Shown piece after piece: positions 34,982 through 45,347 of a stretch of 64,000 nt of DNA. The DNA lies in NCBI RefSeq assembly GCF_004364435.1, contig NZ_SOCT01000008.1, positions 62,001 to 126,000 on the forward strand, in the 5' to 3' direction. This DNA is from Pseudomonas sp. LP_7_YM (lineage in GTDB: Bacteria; Pseudomonadota; Gammaproteobacteria; Pseudomonadales; Pseudomonadaceae). Made by a program: the position numbers and the translations under genes. Position 1 is the stretch's first letter; each line of letters starts with the position of its first letter. The notes beneath the pieces were generated by a model. It did no database searches. It saw nothing but the letters and a program-made list of their open reading frames with translations, and had not been told where the DNA came from.

Positions 34982-35489
34982 CTTTTTAAGAACGATTGCG
35001 CCGAATTATTCATCCGAAGTGAAAAATTGCGCAAGCGGTGTTTTAGTCAGCAATATTCGCAATCCTGTGGCGCGCTTCCAAGCCTATTCTTTTAACCAGA
35101 ATCACTGCCCGGACACAGCGTCCAGCGCGGCCCGCCGAATCAGGCCAGCCGCGGCCTCCAGCCCCACAGGGTTGATCAGGCCACCGGGCTACGCACTGTC
35201 CAGAAGACGATGCGAGGTGAGCCGGCGTCAAAAGCGTCGAGCCAGGACGAAATATTCGCGAGAGGGCCGATGAGCCCTCTTTTTTGTGCCTGCGATTTAT
35301 GCAAAGACGATCTTGATAGCGCGCCTGGACGCGATTGCGGTGTGTCAGCCGATGAATCTTTTGTTGATTCAACGCCATCGCGGGCAAGCGCGTGCCTACA
35401 GTTTCGATCAGCGCGCTGATACAGTGCGGCGAACGGCGCATCCACAATGCAGTCCTATCAACAGGTATCCGCGCCGCAGTGAGGAAAGC
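34982..35489. other. 508-bp region without a convincing gene; orphan terminator inside
   Basis: The left part is the Lrp-type gene promoter; the middle holds no credible coding frame, yet a rightward terminator stands at 35261-35286. The right part holds a short repeat-like CGCGGGCAAGCGCG (about 35381) and the promoter of the poly-Q gene. A rightward small RNA between about 35040 and 35286 would explain the terminator. Confidence 0.45.
35261..35286 (+). terminator. Orphan rho-independent terminator
   Basis: Stem AGAGGGC / GCCCTCT with a six-base loop (CGATGA), followed by TTTTTG on the + strand. No + strand gene ends just before it. Confidence 0.8.
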
Positions 35490-36575
<1,086 letters not shown>

Positions 36576-36581
36576 TGACCC

Positions 36582-36627
36582 GATGATCCGCCTGTGCGAG
36601 TGAGGCTCACTTGCACAGGCGATCATC
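36582..36627. terminator. Long hairpin between convergent genes
   Basis: GATGATC-C-GCCTGTGC pairs with GCACAGGC-GATCATC with one bulged C; the loop itself contains GTGAG/CTCAC. It lies just after the poly-Q gene and before the end of the FieF-type gene. No strong T-run; may act in both directions. Confidence 0.6.
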
Positions 36628-36643
36628 TTCACTGCACGTTAGA

Positions 36644-37546
36644 TCAGTTCAATACCGGGCCATTGGCCTGCAGTACTTCCTGTGGATCGGCGTGTACCAG
36701 CACCTCGGCTTTGGGGTATTCGGCGATGATCGCGCGCTCGACCTGCTCGCACAGGCCGTGCGCAACCCGAAGCGTCAGCGCCCCAGGCAATTCCAGATGC
36801 AGCTGCACGAACCAGTGATTGCCGGAGATACGCGTACGCAGGTCATGAGCGCCGAGCACGCCGGGTACGTTCTGCGCCAGCTCCAGCATTTTTGCGCTGA
36901 CCCCGGGTTCAAGCTCGGCATCCATTAGCACCGAGATCGTTTCCCGGGCAATCGACACCGCGCTCCACAGGATGTAGAACGCGATCACCAGACCAAAATA
37001 CGCATCCAGCTGGTCATACCCGAAGTACGCCAGGCCCAGCGCCACCATGATGCTGATATTGAGCAGCAGGTCGGAACGGTAGTGCAGCGAGTCAGCACGA
37101 ATGGCCGCCGAGCCGGTTTCCTTCACCACCTTATGCTGGAACGTCAGCAGGGCAATGGTAAGGGCGATCGACAACAGCATCACTAAAATGCCCAATCCCG
37201 GCGCCCCAAGAGGCTGCGGATGCTGAATGCGCTCGAAGGCCTGAAAACCGATCAGAAATGCACTGACTGCGATGAACAAGGACTGAGCCATGCCCGACAA
37301 TGCCTCGGCCTTGCCATGCCCGTACCGATGATCATCATCGGCAGGACGCAGCGCGTAATGCACCGCCAGCAGATTGAGGAACGACGCTGCGCCGTCGAGC
37401 AGCGAGTCGGTCAGCCCCGCCAGCAGGCTGACCGAGCCACTCATCCACCAGGCCACGGCCTTGGCGACGATCAGAATGCTGGCGACCGCCAGCGATGCCC
37501 GCGTCGCCAGACGCAGTAACCGGGCATGTTCAGGGCTGGTGCTCAT
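36644..37546 (-). CDS. Cation diffusion facilitator, FieF/YiiP type
   Basis: 300-residue proton-coupled divalent metal exporter (Zn2+/Fe2+/Cd2+ class). Six membrane helices are followed by a cytosolic metal-binding domain (~215-290). The transport-site motif DSLLDGAASFLN and the HRYGHGKAEAL motif agree with FieF; helix V has the second site pair region (ALGLAYFGYDQLDAYFGL). The C-terminal HDLRTRISGNHWFVQLHLELPG matches the CDF cytosolic domain. P. aeruginosa AitP/YiiP are the closest functional models. Confidence 0.9.
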   Translation of the reverse strand: MSTSPEHARLLRLATRASLAVASILIVAKAVAWWMSGSVSLLAGLTDSLLDGAASFLNLLAVHYALRPADDDHRYGHGKAEALSGMAQSLFIAVSAFLIGFQAFERIQHPQPLGAPGLGILVMLLSIALTIALLTFQHKVVKETGSAAIRADSLHYRSDLLLNISIMVALGLAYFGYDQLDAYFGLVIAFYILWSAVSIARETISVLMDAELEPGVSAKMLELAQNVPGVLGAHDLRTRISGNHWFVQLHLELPGALTLRVAHGLCEQVERAIIAEYPKAEVLVHADPQEVLQANGPVLN

Positions 37547-37577
37547 GGTGCTTCCTTCAGGCAGAACGTCGAAGACA

Positions 37578-38003
37578 TCAAGCGGACGGTGCCAGACCCA
37601 GCGAGGCCAGTTGCTGCGCGCTGCCTTTGTGCTGAATCAGGCGGGGATCGTCCAGCGGCAGTGTGCGGCCCAGCTCGGTCTGGATGATCGCTTGCAGCTT
37701 GGCGTTGTCCACCGAACCGTCGGCCTTAACGGCAGGTTGCAGTTTCTGCGGGTCTATCCGGGCCTGTTTACCGGAAGGCAGATAGATTGCACCGGTCGCG
37801 AAGTCGACAGCAAAGGCGATGACGCCGGGAATGATGTAGAACAAAAGACCGACAGCATCGAGCACTACGATTGCCGGGTCCATCCGGCCATTGCCCTGAA
37901 TCTGACCGCGACGGTCAGGGTAGAAAATACTGCCGCAGGCGGTCAGTTGAGCCAGCAGGCTTACGGCCAGAGCGCCGCCGATCAAACGGGAAGTGATTGG
38001 CAT
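37578..38003 (-). CDS. Small lipoprotein of unknown function
   Basis: 141 residues from ATG 38003, preceded by GAGGGGA. Lipobox LTAC at about residue 21-24 (LLAQLTAC), then GSIFYPDRRGQ. A hydrophobic segment IVVLDAVGLLFYIIPGVIAFAVDFATGAIYLP follows, then a polar C-terminus. The pattern is reminiscent of YceK/YidQ-type outer-membrane lipoproteins, but I cannot confirm the family. The larger frame starting at 38165 overlaps the next gene and lacks a signal peptide. Confidence 0.7.
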   Translation of the reverse strand: MPITSRLIGGALAVSLLAQLTACGSIFYPDRRGQIQGNGRMDPAIVVLDAVGLLFYIIPGVIAFAVDFATGAIYLPSGKQARIDPQKLQPAVKADGSVDNAKLQAIIQTELGRTLPLDDPRLIQHKGSAQQLASLGLAPSA

Positions 38004-38101
38004 GGAGATCCCCTCAGAGAAAGTCGCAACTATACAAGGCAAATGCCTAAGCAATAAGACTATCCGGCGCACTGGACGGTTCTGTATGAAGAGACCGAAT
38101 T

Positions 38102-39916
38102 TCAGAGATCGCTGTTGAGTACGGTCATGGGAATGCTGGAGGGCCAACGTCCATTGGCCAGCCAATCGACCAATTGTTCAGGCGCAAGGGGTTTTGCGAA
38201 GTAGTAACCCTGACCCTCGTGGCAACCCCAGCCGCGCAACAGGTGGTAATGAAGTTCGGTTTCAATCCCTTCTGCCACCACGGTGAGATTCAGGTCCCTG
38301 GCCAGGCTGATCAAGCCGCGCACGATGTGCCAGTCGCTGCTGCCCGGTTGGAGGTCGGCCAGTAGCGAGCGATCCAGCTTCACGCTGGTGGCGGGGATCT
38401 GCCGCAGGTAGGTCCAGTTGCTGTAACCGCTGCCGAAGTCGTCGATGCCCACGGCTACACCCAAGCGACGCAAGCGCAGAAGCTGTTCACGGACGGCGGC
38501 AAAGTCGGTTACCAGAACGTTTTCAGTGAACTCGAGTTCAAGGTACTGCGGGTCGATACCGTAGGTGTCCAGAGCCTGAGTCAGTTCATCGAACAATCTG
38601 CCGTCGGTCAGATCCAGCGCCGAAACGTTCAACGAGATCTTGATGGTCAATCCTTGGTTACGCCATTGCGCCAGCTGTTGACACACGTTGCGCACGACCC
38701 ACCGAGTGATATTGCGTATCGAGGCGGTGGTTTCGGCCAAGCCGATGAATTCTGCCGGGCTGACTTCGCCCAGCGTCGGGTGAGTCCAGCGCAGCAACGC
38801 TTCAGCAGACGCGCAGCGGTCGCTGCTCAGGTCAACGCGAGGCTGATAAGCCAGTCGCAATTGGTCAGGGGCCAGCAATGCGGGTTCGATCGCATTGAGC
38901 AACGTCACGCTGCGGCGTAACGATGCATCGATCGCCGGATCGTAGTGAAGCCAGCGGTGGGTGCACTTGCGCGCTGCATCCGTAATGCTGGCCATCAACC
39001 GCAAGCTATCAACAGGTACTTGACCTTCTGCACCGAAATTCAGCACGCCGATGCCGACATCGGCCAGGACCGGTACATTACCGCTGTTCACTGGCCGTCC
39101 GAGGGCTTCGGTAATGCTGTCAAGCAAGCGGGGCAGAGAGTCCAGGACACGACAGTCCGCTATTATGGCGAAGCATAAAGTATTGGTCCGATACAGCTTC
39201 ACGCCGGGGGGCAATAACCCGAGCAGCAGTTCTTTGACCGCCCGCATGAAGTCAACAAAGAAATCCAGACCCAGCGACTTGACCAGCCTGTCCATGCCCA
39301 CCGCAGACAATGGCTCGATCAGGATCGCCGCCCGTTGCGATTGCGGGTCGCTCACACTGTGGATGTCCAGCTCGAAGCGTTGCCGGTTGGGCAGGCCAGT
39401 CATCTGATCGAAGAAGTGCTGCGAATGTATGGATTGCAGGCGGGCTACCACCACGCCCGCTGCATTTTGCAGAAAAGCCTTGTCCTGAGCGCTCATGGGC
39501 GCTCGTTTCGTCTGGTCGATCACGCACAGGCTGCCCAGCGCCAGCCCTGGCTGAACAACCAGAGGGGCGCCGGCGTAGTAACGAACAAAAGGTGCGCCAC
39601 AGACCAGAGGGTTGTCGGCGAAACGGGCATCGGTATGCGTATCACATACTTCCAGCACGTCGGCGTCGCCAAGACTGTGGGCGCAGAAGGACGCTTCTCG
39701 CGATGTTCGCTGTAATTCAAGGCCTATCTTGGCCTTGAAAATCTGGAAATCACGGTCAACGATGCTGACCAGCGCGGTGGCGACGCCAAAATGCGCCGAA
39801 ATCATCGCCACTACGCTGTTGAGTACAGGGTCAGAGCCGTTTGACAGATCCGCGGTCAGGCGATCGACTTCAGCCAGACGTGCTCGTTCGTCGAGAGTTG
39901 AGCTGGAGCTGTGCAT
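38102..39916 (-). CDS. GAF - degenerate GGDEF - EAL domain protein (c-di-GMP phosphodiesterase candidate)
   Basis: 604 residues, no membrane segment. GAF domain ~25-165, GGDEF-like region ~170-335 that keeps the entry signature DQMTGLPNRQRFE but has no GGDEF signature, and an EAL domain ~345-595. In the EAL part the key elements are present: EALLRW, NVSALDL, ELEFTEN, IDDFGSGYSN, VKLDRSLL, VAEGIET and GQGYYFAKP, so c-di-GMP hydrolysis is likely. The degenerate GGDEF may bind GTP or act in dimerisation. Possible control through the GAF domain by a small ligand. Confidence 0.87.
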   Translation of the reverse strand: MHSSSSTLDERARLAEVDRLTADLSNGSDPVLNSVVAMISAHFGVATALVSIVDRDFQIFKAKIGLELQRTSREASFCAHSLGDADVLEVCDTHTDARFADNPLVCGAPFVRYYAGAPLVVQPGLALGSLCVIDQTKRAPMSAQDKAFLQNAAGVVVARLQSIHSQHFFDQMTGLPNRQRFELDIHSVSDPQSQRAAILIEPLSAVGMDRLVKSLGLDFFVDFMRAVKELLLGLLPPGVKLYRTNTLCFAIIADCRVLDSLPRLLDSITEALGRPVNSGNVPVLADVGIGVLNFGAEGQVPVDSLRLMASITDAARKCTHRWLHYDPAIDASLRRSVTLLNAIEPALLAPDQLRLAYQPRVDLSSDRCASAEALLRWTHPTLGEVSPAEFIGLAETTASIRNITRWVVRNVCQQLAQWRNQGLTIKISLNVSALDLTDGRLFDELTQALDTYGIDPQYLELEFTENVLVTDFAAVREQLLRLRRLGVAVGIDDFGSGYSNWTYLRQIPATSVKLDRSLLADLQPGSSDWHIVRGLISLARDLNLTVVAEGIETELHYHLLRGWGCHEGQGYYFAKPLAPEQLVDWLANGRWPSSIPMTVLNSDL

Positions 39917-40124
39917 GGATCCTTCCTGAGGTAATTCGTAATGGGGCGGCCAGGGTCGGATGAGGGCCCATTCATTTCGGGCAGCTTATCCATGACCCAA
40001 CCCGACGCCTAATCAGACTTTTCACTGGAGTACTTCGACAAAGACTATCAGATGGCCATCATGGCTGTTGGCGACGATCGACTCAAGTCTAGAGTAGTTT
40101 TTGCCGATATCCTGTAAGCGCGCT

Positions 40125-40156
40125 GGCATGGGATGGCATTAACTGTCGCCCATGCC
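40125..40156 (+). promoter_or_regulatory. Hairpin in the leader of the broken kinase gene
   Basis: GGCATGGG and CCCATGCC enclose 16 bases, just upstream of the gene start at 40182. It could be a remnant control element; no further evidence. Confidence 0.4.
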
Positions 40157-40409
40157 AAACCGATCTCCGAGGGGCGAGTGCATGTCCGAATCGACTGGCT
40201 CCTTCAAACGTCTGCTGGTGAACGATTTGTTTGCTTCGATTCTGCATAAAGGCCGTCGCCCGGTGCGCACGCACCCCGGTCCTGCTGCGCGCTATCTGGG
40301 GACAATCGCTGTCGTCGCGCTTTGCGGTTTGTTACGAGCCCAGATGCCCAGCACGGCACTGCCTTACCTGTTTTTTATTCCCGGGCTCATGTTTTGTGGA
40401 TTCTGGTTC

Positions 40410-40439
40410 GGTGCCGGTGCCGGTGCCGGTGCCGGTGCG
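40410..40439 (+). repeat. Hexanucleotide tandem repeat GGTGCC
   Basis: Four perfect GGTGCC copies plus GGTGCG, encoding GAGAGAGAGA inside a membrane helix of the DUF4118 part of the broken kinase. In-frame, so length change alters the helix but not the frame. Confidence 0.85.
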
Positions 40440-40544
40440 TCGGTGTTGGGCTGTGCGCTGGCAGTACTTGCAGCGCAGTATTTTTTCATCGGCCCGAAGG
40501 GCTTCGAGAGCGACTGGTTCAGTTGGGTCAATACGTTCAGCTTG

Positions 40545-40564
40545 GGTCTGGTCTGGTCTGGTCA
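40545..40564 (+). repeat. Pentanucleotide tandem repeat GGTCT at the frameshift point
   Basis: Three GGTCT units and one GGTCA. Removing two units, or adding one, joins the two frames into one open frame; with two fewer it reads LGLVSLAMAMVCNL, a natural membrane helix. Confidence 0.85.
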
Positions 40565-41546
40565 GCCTGGCAATGGCCATGGTCTGCAACCTGTGCCGCA
40601 CACTGACGCCGCGCATCGAATTCCAATTGCTGGCACCGGCTACCGCCTTGCTGTGCCTGTGCGATGCGCATCAGCTGGAAAATGCGGTATTGAACCTGTG
40701 CATCAATGCCCGTGATGCCATGCCTCGGGGTGGACGGCTGCGCATTGAAGTCAGTGAGGTCAAAATCGCTGCGCAGCAGGCCACTGCGGTGCTGCCCGAG
40801 GGTGACTATGCGCAGATCCGCGTGACCGATACCGGCCTTGGCATGCCCGGCAGCGTTCTGCAGCGAGCATTCGATCCTTTCTTCACCACCAAGCCGCGGG
40901 GAGCCGGCACCGGTTTGGGGCTGTCGATGGTCCAGGGTTTTGCTCGTCAATCCGCTGGCGAGGCTCAGATCGATTCGGTGGTGGGGCAGGGCACCACCGT
41001 TAGCCTGTTGTTACCGGTGTATCAAGGCGTATTGCCAGCGGTTGTCCCGGGCACCGGGGTGGCTGCCAATGACGCCGGTTCCAGTTCGCAGGGCGCGGTG
41101 CTGGTGGTTGATGACGAAGCTGGCATCCGTGATCATGTGGGTGAGGCGCTGCAGGATATCGGTTACCTCGTCACCGAAGCGGCCACAGCGACCGAGGCCT
41201 TGAGACTGTTGCCCGAACTAGCGACCTTGAGGCTGCTGATCACTGACATCGGACTGCCCGGAGGTATCGGCGGGGACGAACTGGCATCGCTGGCGATGCA
41301 GAAATGTCCGGGCCTCAAGGTGCTGTTTATCTCAGGCTTCTCTGAAAACTCCGTACCCACTGCGGCATTCGAAGAGGGGCGGGTGCATTGGCTGCCAAAG
41401 CCTTTTGCGATGAGCGAACTGAAGACGGCCATCGATCAACTGGTCGGCGAAGCCTGATGCCTTTGGGACTGGCACCAGCACCGGTTTAACCCTCGCATAG
41501 GCCACCCCGGCACGGCGTATACTGCGCCACCTGTTCGGGAGTGATC

Positions 41547-44078
41547 ATGAGTTTTCTACCCATCGACAGCGCCTTGCCGTCGCTGCTTCAAGCCTTGCGT
41601 CAACACCCTGATGTTGTATTACAGGCGCCTCCCGGCGCAGGCAAAACCACACGCGTGCCATTGGCTCTGCTGAACGAGTCATGGCTCACCGGGCAAAGCA
41701 TTCTTATGCTCGAGCCCAGGCGGCTTGCAGCGCGGGCGGCGGCGGAGCGGTTGGCGTCGGAGCTGGGCGAGCGGGTTGGCCAGACCGTTGGCTACAGGAT
41801 CCGGCTGGATAGCAAGGTCGGCCCCGATACCCGGATCGAAGTCGTCACCGAAGGGATCCTCACCCGTCGCCTGCAGGAAGACCCGTCGCTGGAGGGCGTC
41901 GGCCTGCTGATCTTCGACGAGTACCACGAGCGCAGTCTCGATGCTGATCTTGCCTTGGCATTGAGCCTGAACGGCAGGGCGCTGTTTCGCGACGAACAGC
42001 CGCTGAAGATCCTGCTGATGTCGGCAACCCTGGAAGGCGAGCGGCTGTCGAGCCTGCTTGATGGCGCGCCGGTGATCAGCAGTAAAGGACGCATGTTCCC
42101 GGTGACGATGCAGTGGGGGCGGCCATTCCAGTCGGGCGAATTCATAGAGCCGCGGGTCGTCCAGACCATTCTCGACGCGCTGGGCAATGAAACGGGAAGC
42201 CTGCTGGTGTTTCTTCCGGGGCAGGCGGAGATTCGTCGGGTCAATCAACAGCTGGCTGACATGCTGGGCGAGCGCAGCGATGTGATGCTGTGTCCATTGC
42301 ACGGCGAACTGGACATAAATGCGCAGCGTGCGGCCATCGAGCAGGCTCCGCCCGGCGTGCGCAAGGTGGTGCTGGCGACCAACATCGCCGAGACCAGCCT
42401 GACCATCGACGGCGTGCGGGTGGTGATCGACGCAGGGTTGGCGCGGGTGCCACGTTTCGATCCGGGCAGCGGCATGACCCGACTCGATACCCAGCGCATC
42501 TCCCGCGCCAGTGCCACGCAGCGTGCCGGTCGGGCCGGGCGTCTGGAGCCCGGCGTGTGTTATCGCCTTTGGTCAGAAGCACAGCATGACCAGCTTGCGG
42601 CCTATGGCGCTGCGGAAATCCTTCAGGCCGATCTCGCAGCTCTGGCATTGCAACTGGCACGTTGGGGTGTCGAGCCTTCCCATCTGACTTGGCTGGACAC
42701 GCCTCCGGCTGCGGCTTACGCACAGGCTCAGGATTTGCTCGGTCGTCTCGGCGCGCTTTCCCGCAAGCCGGGCGAAGACTGGAAACTCACGCCACACGGG
42801 CAGGCGATGGCTGAAGTCCCGGCCCATCCGCGCATCGCTCATCTGCTGCTGCGCGGCCAGGAGCTGGGGCTTGGCGCCTTGGCCTGTGACGTTGCGGCAT
42901 TGCTGGGCGAGCGCGACATCTTGCGCGGTGCGGGGGCGGACCTGCACAGCCGATTGACACTGTTGGCGGGCACCGAACGCGCAGCGCGTGGCGCTCAAGG
43001 CGGGGTGCAGCGGGCCAAACAGCTGGCCCGGCAATATCGCAGCTATGTGAAAGTCTCCCCAAAGCAGCCGGTGGTCGATCCCGATCATCCACGCTGGCTC
43101 GGCGCCTTGCTGGCGCTGGCGTACCCTGATCGCGTTGCTCAACAGCGCAAGGCTGGAGGCGCCGAATACCGACTGGCCAATGGTCGCGCTGCGCTGTTCG
43201 CAGAACCCGACGCGCTGATGAAACAGCCGTGGCTGGTGGTCGCGGACCTGGGCAGCCGTCAGGGTCAGAGGGAAGAGCGCATCTATCTGGCGGCCGAGTT
43301 CGATTCTGCACTCTTCGGTTCGATCCTTGCCGAGCAGGTCACTCTCCTTGATCAGCTGGACTGGGACGAGCGCGAAGGTGTGTTTCGCGCCGAACGTCAG
43401 CGCAAAGCCGGTGAGCTGATCATCAGTCGTGAGCCCTTATCCGGGCTGGATGACGCCGCTCGCGGTCAGGCGCTGCTGACATTGGTGCGACGCAAGGGGC
43501 TGGAACTGTTGCCCTGGACCGCAGAGTTGCGCCAATGGCAAGCGCGGATCGGCTTGCTTCGGCAACTGGATCTGCAGAAACAGGACAGCAGTGAGTGGCC
43601 GGATGTCAGCAACCAGGCATTGCTGGCGACGCTTGAACACTGGCTTCTGCCGTATCTGGGCAAGGTCACCCGGCTGAGCCATTTCAGTAATCTGGACCTG
43701 TCTTCGATCCTGCATAACCTGTTGCCCTGGCCGCTGCCGCAACGACTGGACGAACAGGCGCCGCATCATTTGCGTGTGCCATCGGGGTCGTCGGTGCGTG
43801 TGGATTACAGCGAACACCCGCCCATTTTGGCGGTGCGGCTGCAGGAGTTGTTCGGCCTGTGCGACACGCCTCGGATTGCGGGCGGACGGCAGATCGTCAA
43901 GCTGCACCTGTTATCTCCGGCGCGCAGGCCGGTGCAGGTTACTCAGGATCTGGCGAACTTCTGGCGCAGCACTTACGCCGAGGTGAAGAAGGATTTGAAG
44001 GGACGATATCCCAAGCATTATTGGCCGGATGACCCGTTGATTGCAGAGCCGACGGCGCGGGTGAAGCCGAGAAACTGA
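41547..44078 (+). CDS. hrpB: ATP-dependent helicase HrpB
   Basis: 843-residue DExH-box helicase from ATG 41547 (CGGGAG upstream). Motif I GAGKTT at residues 30-35, motif II DEYHERS, motif III SAT, and motif VI QRAGRAGR are present. The HA2 domain and the C-terminal HrpB-specific domain (HHLRVPSGSSVRVDY ... FWRSTYAEVKKDLKGRYPKH, in separate conserved pieces) complete it. The HrpB/HrpA family acts on RNA and ribosomes; the name is unrelated to type III secretion hrp genes. Confidence 0.94.
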   Translation: MSFLPIDSALPSLLQALRQHPDVVLQAPPGAGKTTRVPLALLNESWLTGQSILMLEPRRLAARAAAERLASELGERVGQTVGYRIRLDSKVGPDTRIEVVTEGILTRRLQEDPSLEGVGLLIFDEYHERSLDADLALALSLNGRALFRDEQPLKILLMSATLEGERLSSLLDGAPVISSKGRMFPVTMQWGRPFQSGEFIEPRVVQTILDALGNETGSLLVFLPGQAEIRRVNQQLADMLGERSDVMLCPLHGELDINAQRAAIEQAPPGVRKVVLATNIAETSLTIDGVRVVIDAGLARVPRFDPGSGMTRLDTQRISRASATQRAGRAGRLEPGVCYRLWSEAQHDQLAAYGAAEILQADLAALALQLARWGVEPSHLTWLDTPPAAAYAQAQDLLGRLGALSRKPGEDWKLTPHGQAMAEVPAHPRIAHLLLRGQELGLGALACDVAALLGERDILRGAGADLHSRLTLLAGTERAARGAQGGVQRAKQLARQYRSYVKVSPKQPVVDPDHPRWLGALLALAYPDRVAQQRKAGGAEYRLANGRAALFAEPDALMKQPWLVVADLGSRQGQREERIYLAAEFDSALFGSILAEQVTLLDQLDWDEREGVFRAERQRKAGELIISREPLSGLDDAARGQALLTLVRRKGLELLPWTAELRQWQARIGLLRQLDLQKQDSSEWPDVSNQALLATLEHWLLPYLGKVTRLSHFSNLDLSSILHNLLPWPLPQRLDEQAPHHLRVPSGSSVRVDYSEHPPILAVRLQELFGLCDTPRIAGGRQIVKLHLLSPARRPVQVTQDLANFWRSTYAEVKKDLKGRYPKHYWPDDPLIAEPTARVKPRN

Positions 44079-44246
44079 ACCGCGAGCTGTCGTCCGGTCT
44101 CAATCACTCTGTAAAAGCCAGCGGGTTCACCAGAGGCCGGTACAACCGTTTTAACCCATGCCACCGTTGACGACAGCTTGCGAATGAGCGCGCTCCCAAC
44201 GAGGGCTGGAGTGACCTCGGAGCTGCCTTGGAAGCCACATTCGAAA

Positions 44247-45338
44247 CTACCTTCCAAGCGGCAGCAAAAACCGCCCGATCACTGGCAGATGGTCGGAAAT
44301 CAGCAGCGTATCGGTCCGCCGCACTTGCGCATCGACCCGCTGTAATGCCGGGCTGTAGAACAGGTAATCCAGCGTACGATCCGGCCCGCTTACCCGTGGG
44401 TCATTGGGGAACCGGGTGTACCACTTGCCACGATCCTCATCATTGACGTCGTCGTTACTAGGGATCATCGGGTATTTCTCCCACAGAGCACCCAGCTCGC
44501 TGTGTGGGGCATATGGCGCTCGTTGCTCGACAGGCAGGCGTTCATATTGCCCTTTGGGCAGCAGATTGAAATCGCCGCCGCTGATCCAAAGCGTCCCGCT
44601 GCGTTCGAAGCTCTCCATGAGCTGGATCGTCGCTGACACTTGGCGCTGCAACGTGTCATCGCCAAGGCGCAAATCCCCCAGATGCGTGTTCACCACTGCC
44701 AGCTGCCCGCCGTTGCGCAGCGGCAGATAACTCACCAGCAAAGCGCGTTTAGGCTCGAACTGGCGACTGAGCAGATTGCCCTTGGGCGATGGCAGTCGCA
44801 GACGCTCGGCCCGATCTACCCGATAACGGCTGAGCATCGCCAGCTTGGTGCCGACACTTCCGTAAATATGCGGGTTGGGAACAAAATCGGCCTTCCAGTA
44901 AAACGCCTCGGTACTGCATGGATACAGATCGGTGACGCGTTCCTGCAGCAGTGCCAACTGATCGGTGTAGTCAGTGTTTTTGGCGCCATCGTCCACGTCC
45001 TGCAACAGCACGATATCCGGTTGCTCATCTCGAATCACCCGCGCCACTTCGTCCAGGTTATAGGCGATGTCTTCGGGGGTAGGGCGTTCGTCCGGGCCGC
45101 TTCCGTCGGCCATGTCGTACCAGAATACATAGCGTTTGCCGGCCAGATGCTGGATGTTCCAGGTCATGACTTTCAGCGCTTGACCCGACGCCAGCAGGGG
45201 AGGTGGGGCGTCTTTGGCGTTGCAGGTGACCGGCGACTTTTCATGCTTGGCCGGGTGCCAGGTGACGTCGTATAGGAGCCCGGCAGCCAGCGCGATCAAC
45301 AGCGCAAAAGCAACGATGTAGCGCATTGAACGTTGCAT
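44247..45338 (-). CDS. Endonuclease/exonuclease/phosphatase family protein, membrane-anchored
   Basis: 363 residues. An N-terminal hydrophobic segment (YIVAFALLIALAAGLLYDV) is a signal anchor. The domain shows the metal-dependent EEP motifs in order: MTWNIQHL, VLLQDVDDG (Asp where Glu is more common), VNTHLGD, SGGDFN and SDHLPVIG. Substrate unknown: DNA, RNA, phosphoinositide-type lipids and others are all possible in this superfamily. Same strand and 9 bp downstream of the YciC-like gene; likely one transcript. Confidence 0.85.
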   Translation of the reverse strand: MQRSMRYIVAFALLIALAAGLLYDVTWHPAKHEKSPVTCNAKDAPPPLLASGQALKVMTWNIQHLAGKRYVFWYDMADGSGPDERPTPEDIAYNLDEVARVIRDEQPDIVLLQDVDDGAKNTDYTDQLALLQERVTDLYPCSTEAFYWKADFVPNPHIYGSVGTKLAMLSRYRVDRAERLRLPSPKGNLLSRQFEPKRALLVSYLPLRNGGQLAVVNTHLGDLRLGDDTLQRQVSATIQLMESFERSGTLWISGGDFNLLPKGQYERLPVEQRAPYAPHSELGALWEKYPMIPSNDDVNDEDRGKWYTRFPNDPRVSGPDRTLDYLFYSPALQRVDAQVRRTDTLLISDHLPVIGRFLLPLGR

Positions 45339-45347
45339 CGGCGCTCC

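Larger units (their letters stand above)
40182..41457 (+). pseudogene. Hybrid sensor histidine kinase/response regulator, frameshifted and without HisKA
   Basis: The N-terminal frame (ATG 40182, ribosome site GAGGGGCGAG) encodes a DUF4118 four-helix membrane domain up to FSLGLVW. The following frame, shifted by one, carries SLAMAMVCNL, a HATPase domain (HQLENAVLNLCINARDAMP, DTGLGMP, GTGLGLSMVQGF) and a receiver domain (VVDDEAGI, ITDIGLPGG, LPKPF). The shift falls in a GGTCT tandem repeat at 40545-40564. The HisKA phospho-acceptor region expected between membrane and HATPase parts is absent: the chain runs straight from VCNLC to RTLTPRIEFQ. Two lesions thus mark it as a pseudogene, although the HATPase-receiver part could still be expressed. 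Confidence 0.85.

Noticed and set aside
41547..44078. Link of hrpB to the type III secretion hrp cluster
   Set aside because: The protein is a DExH RNA helicase; the shared name is coincidental and no hrp genes surround it.
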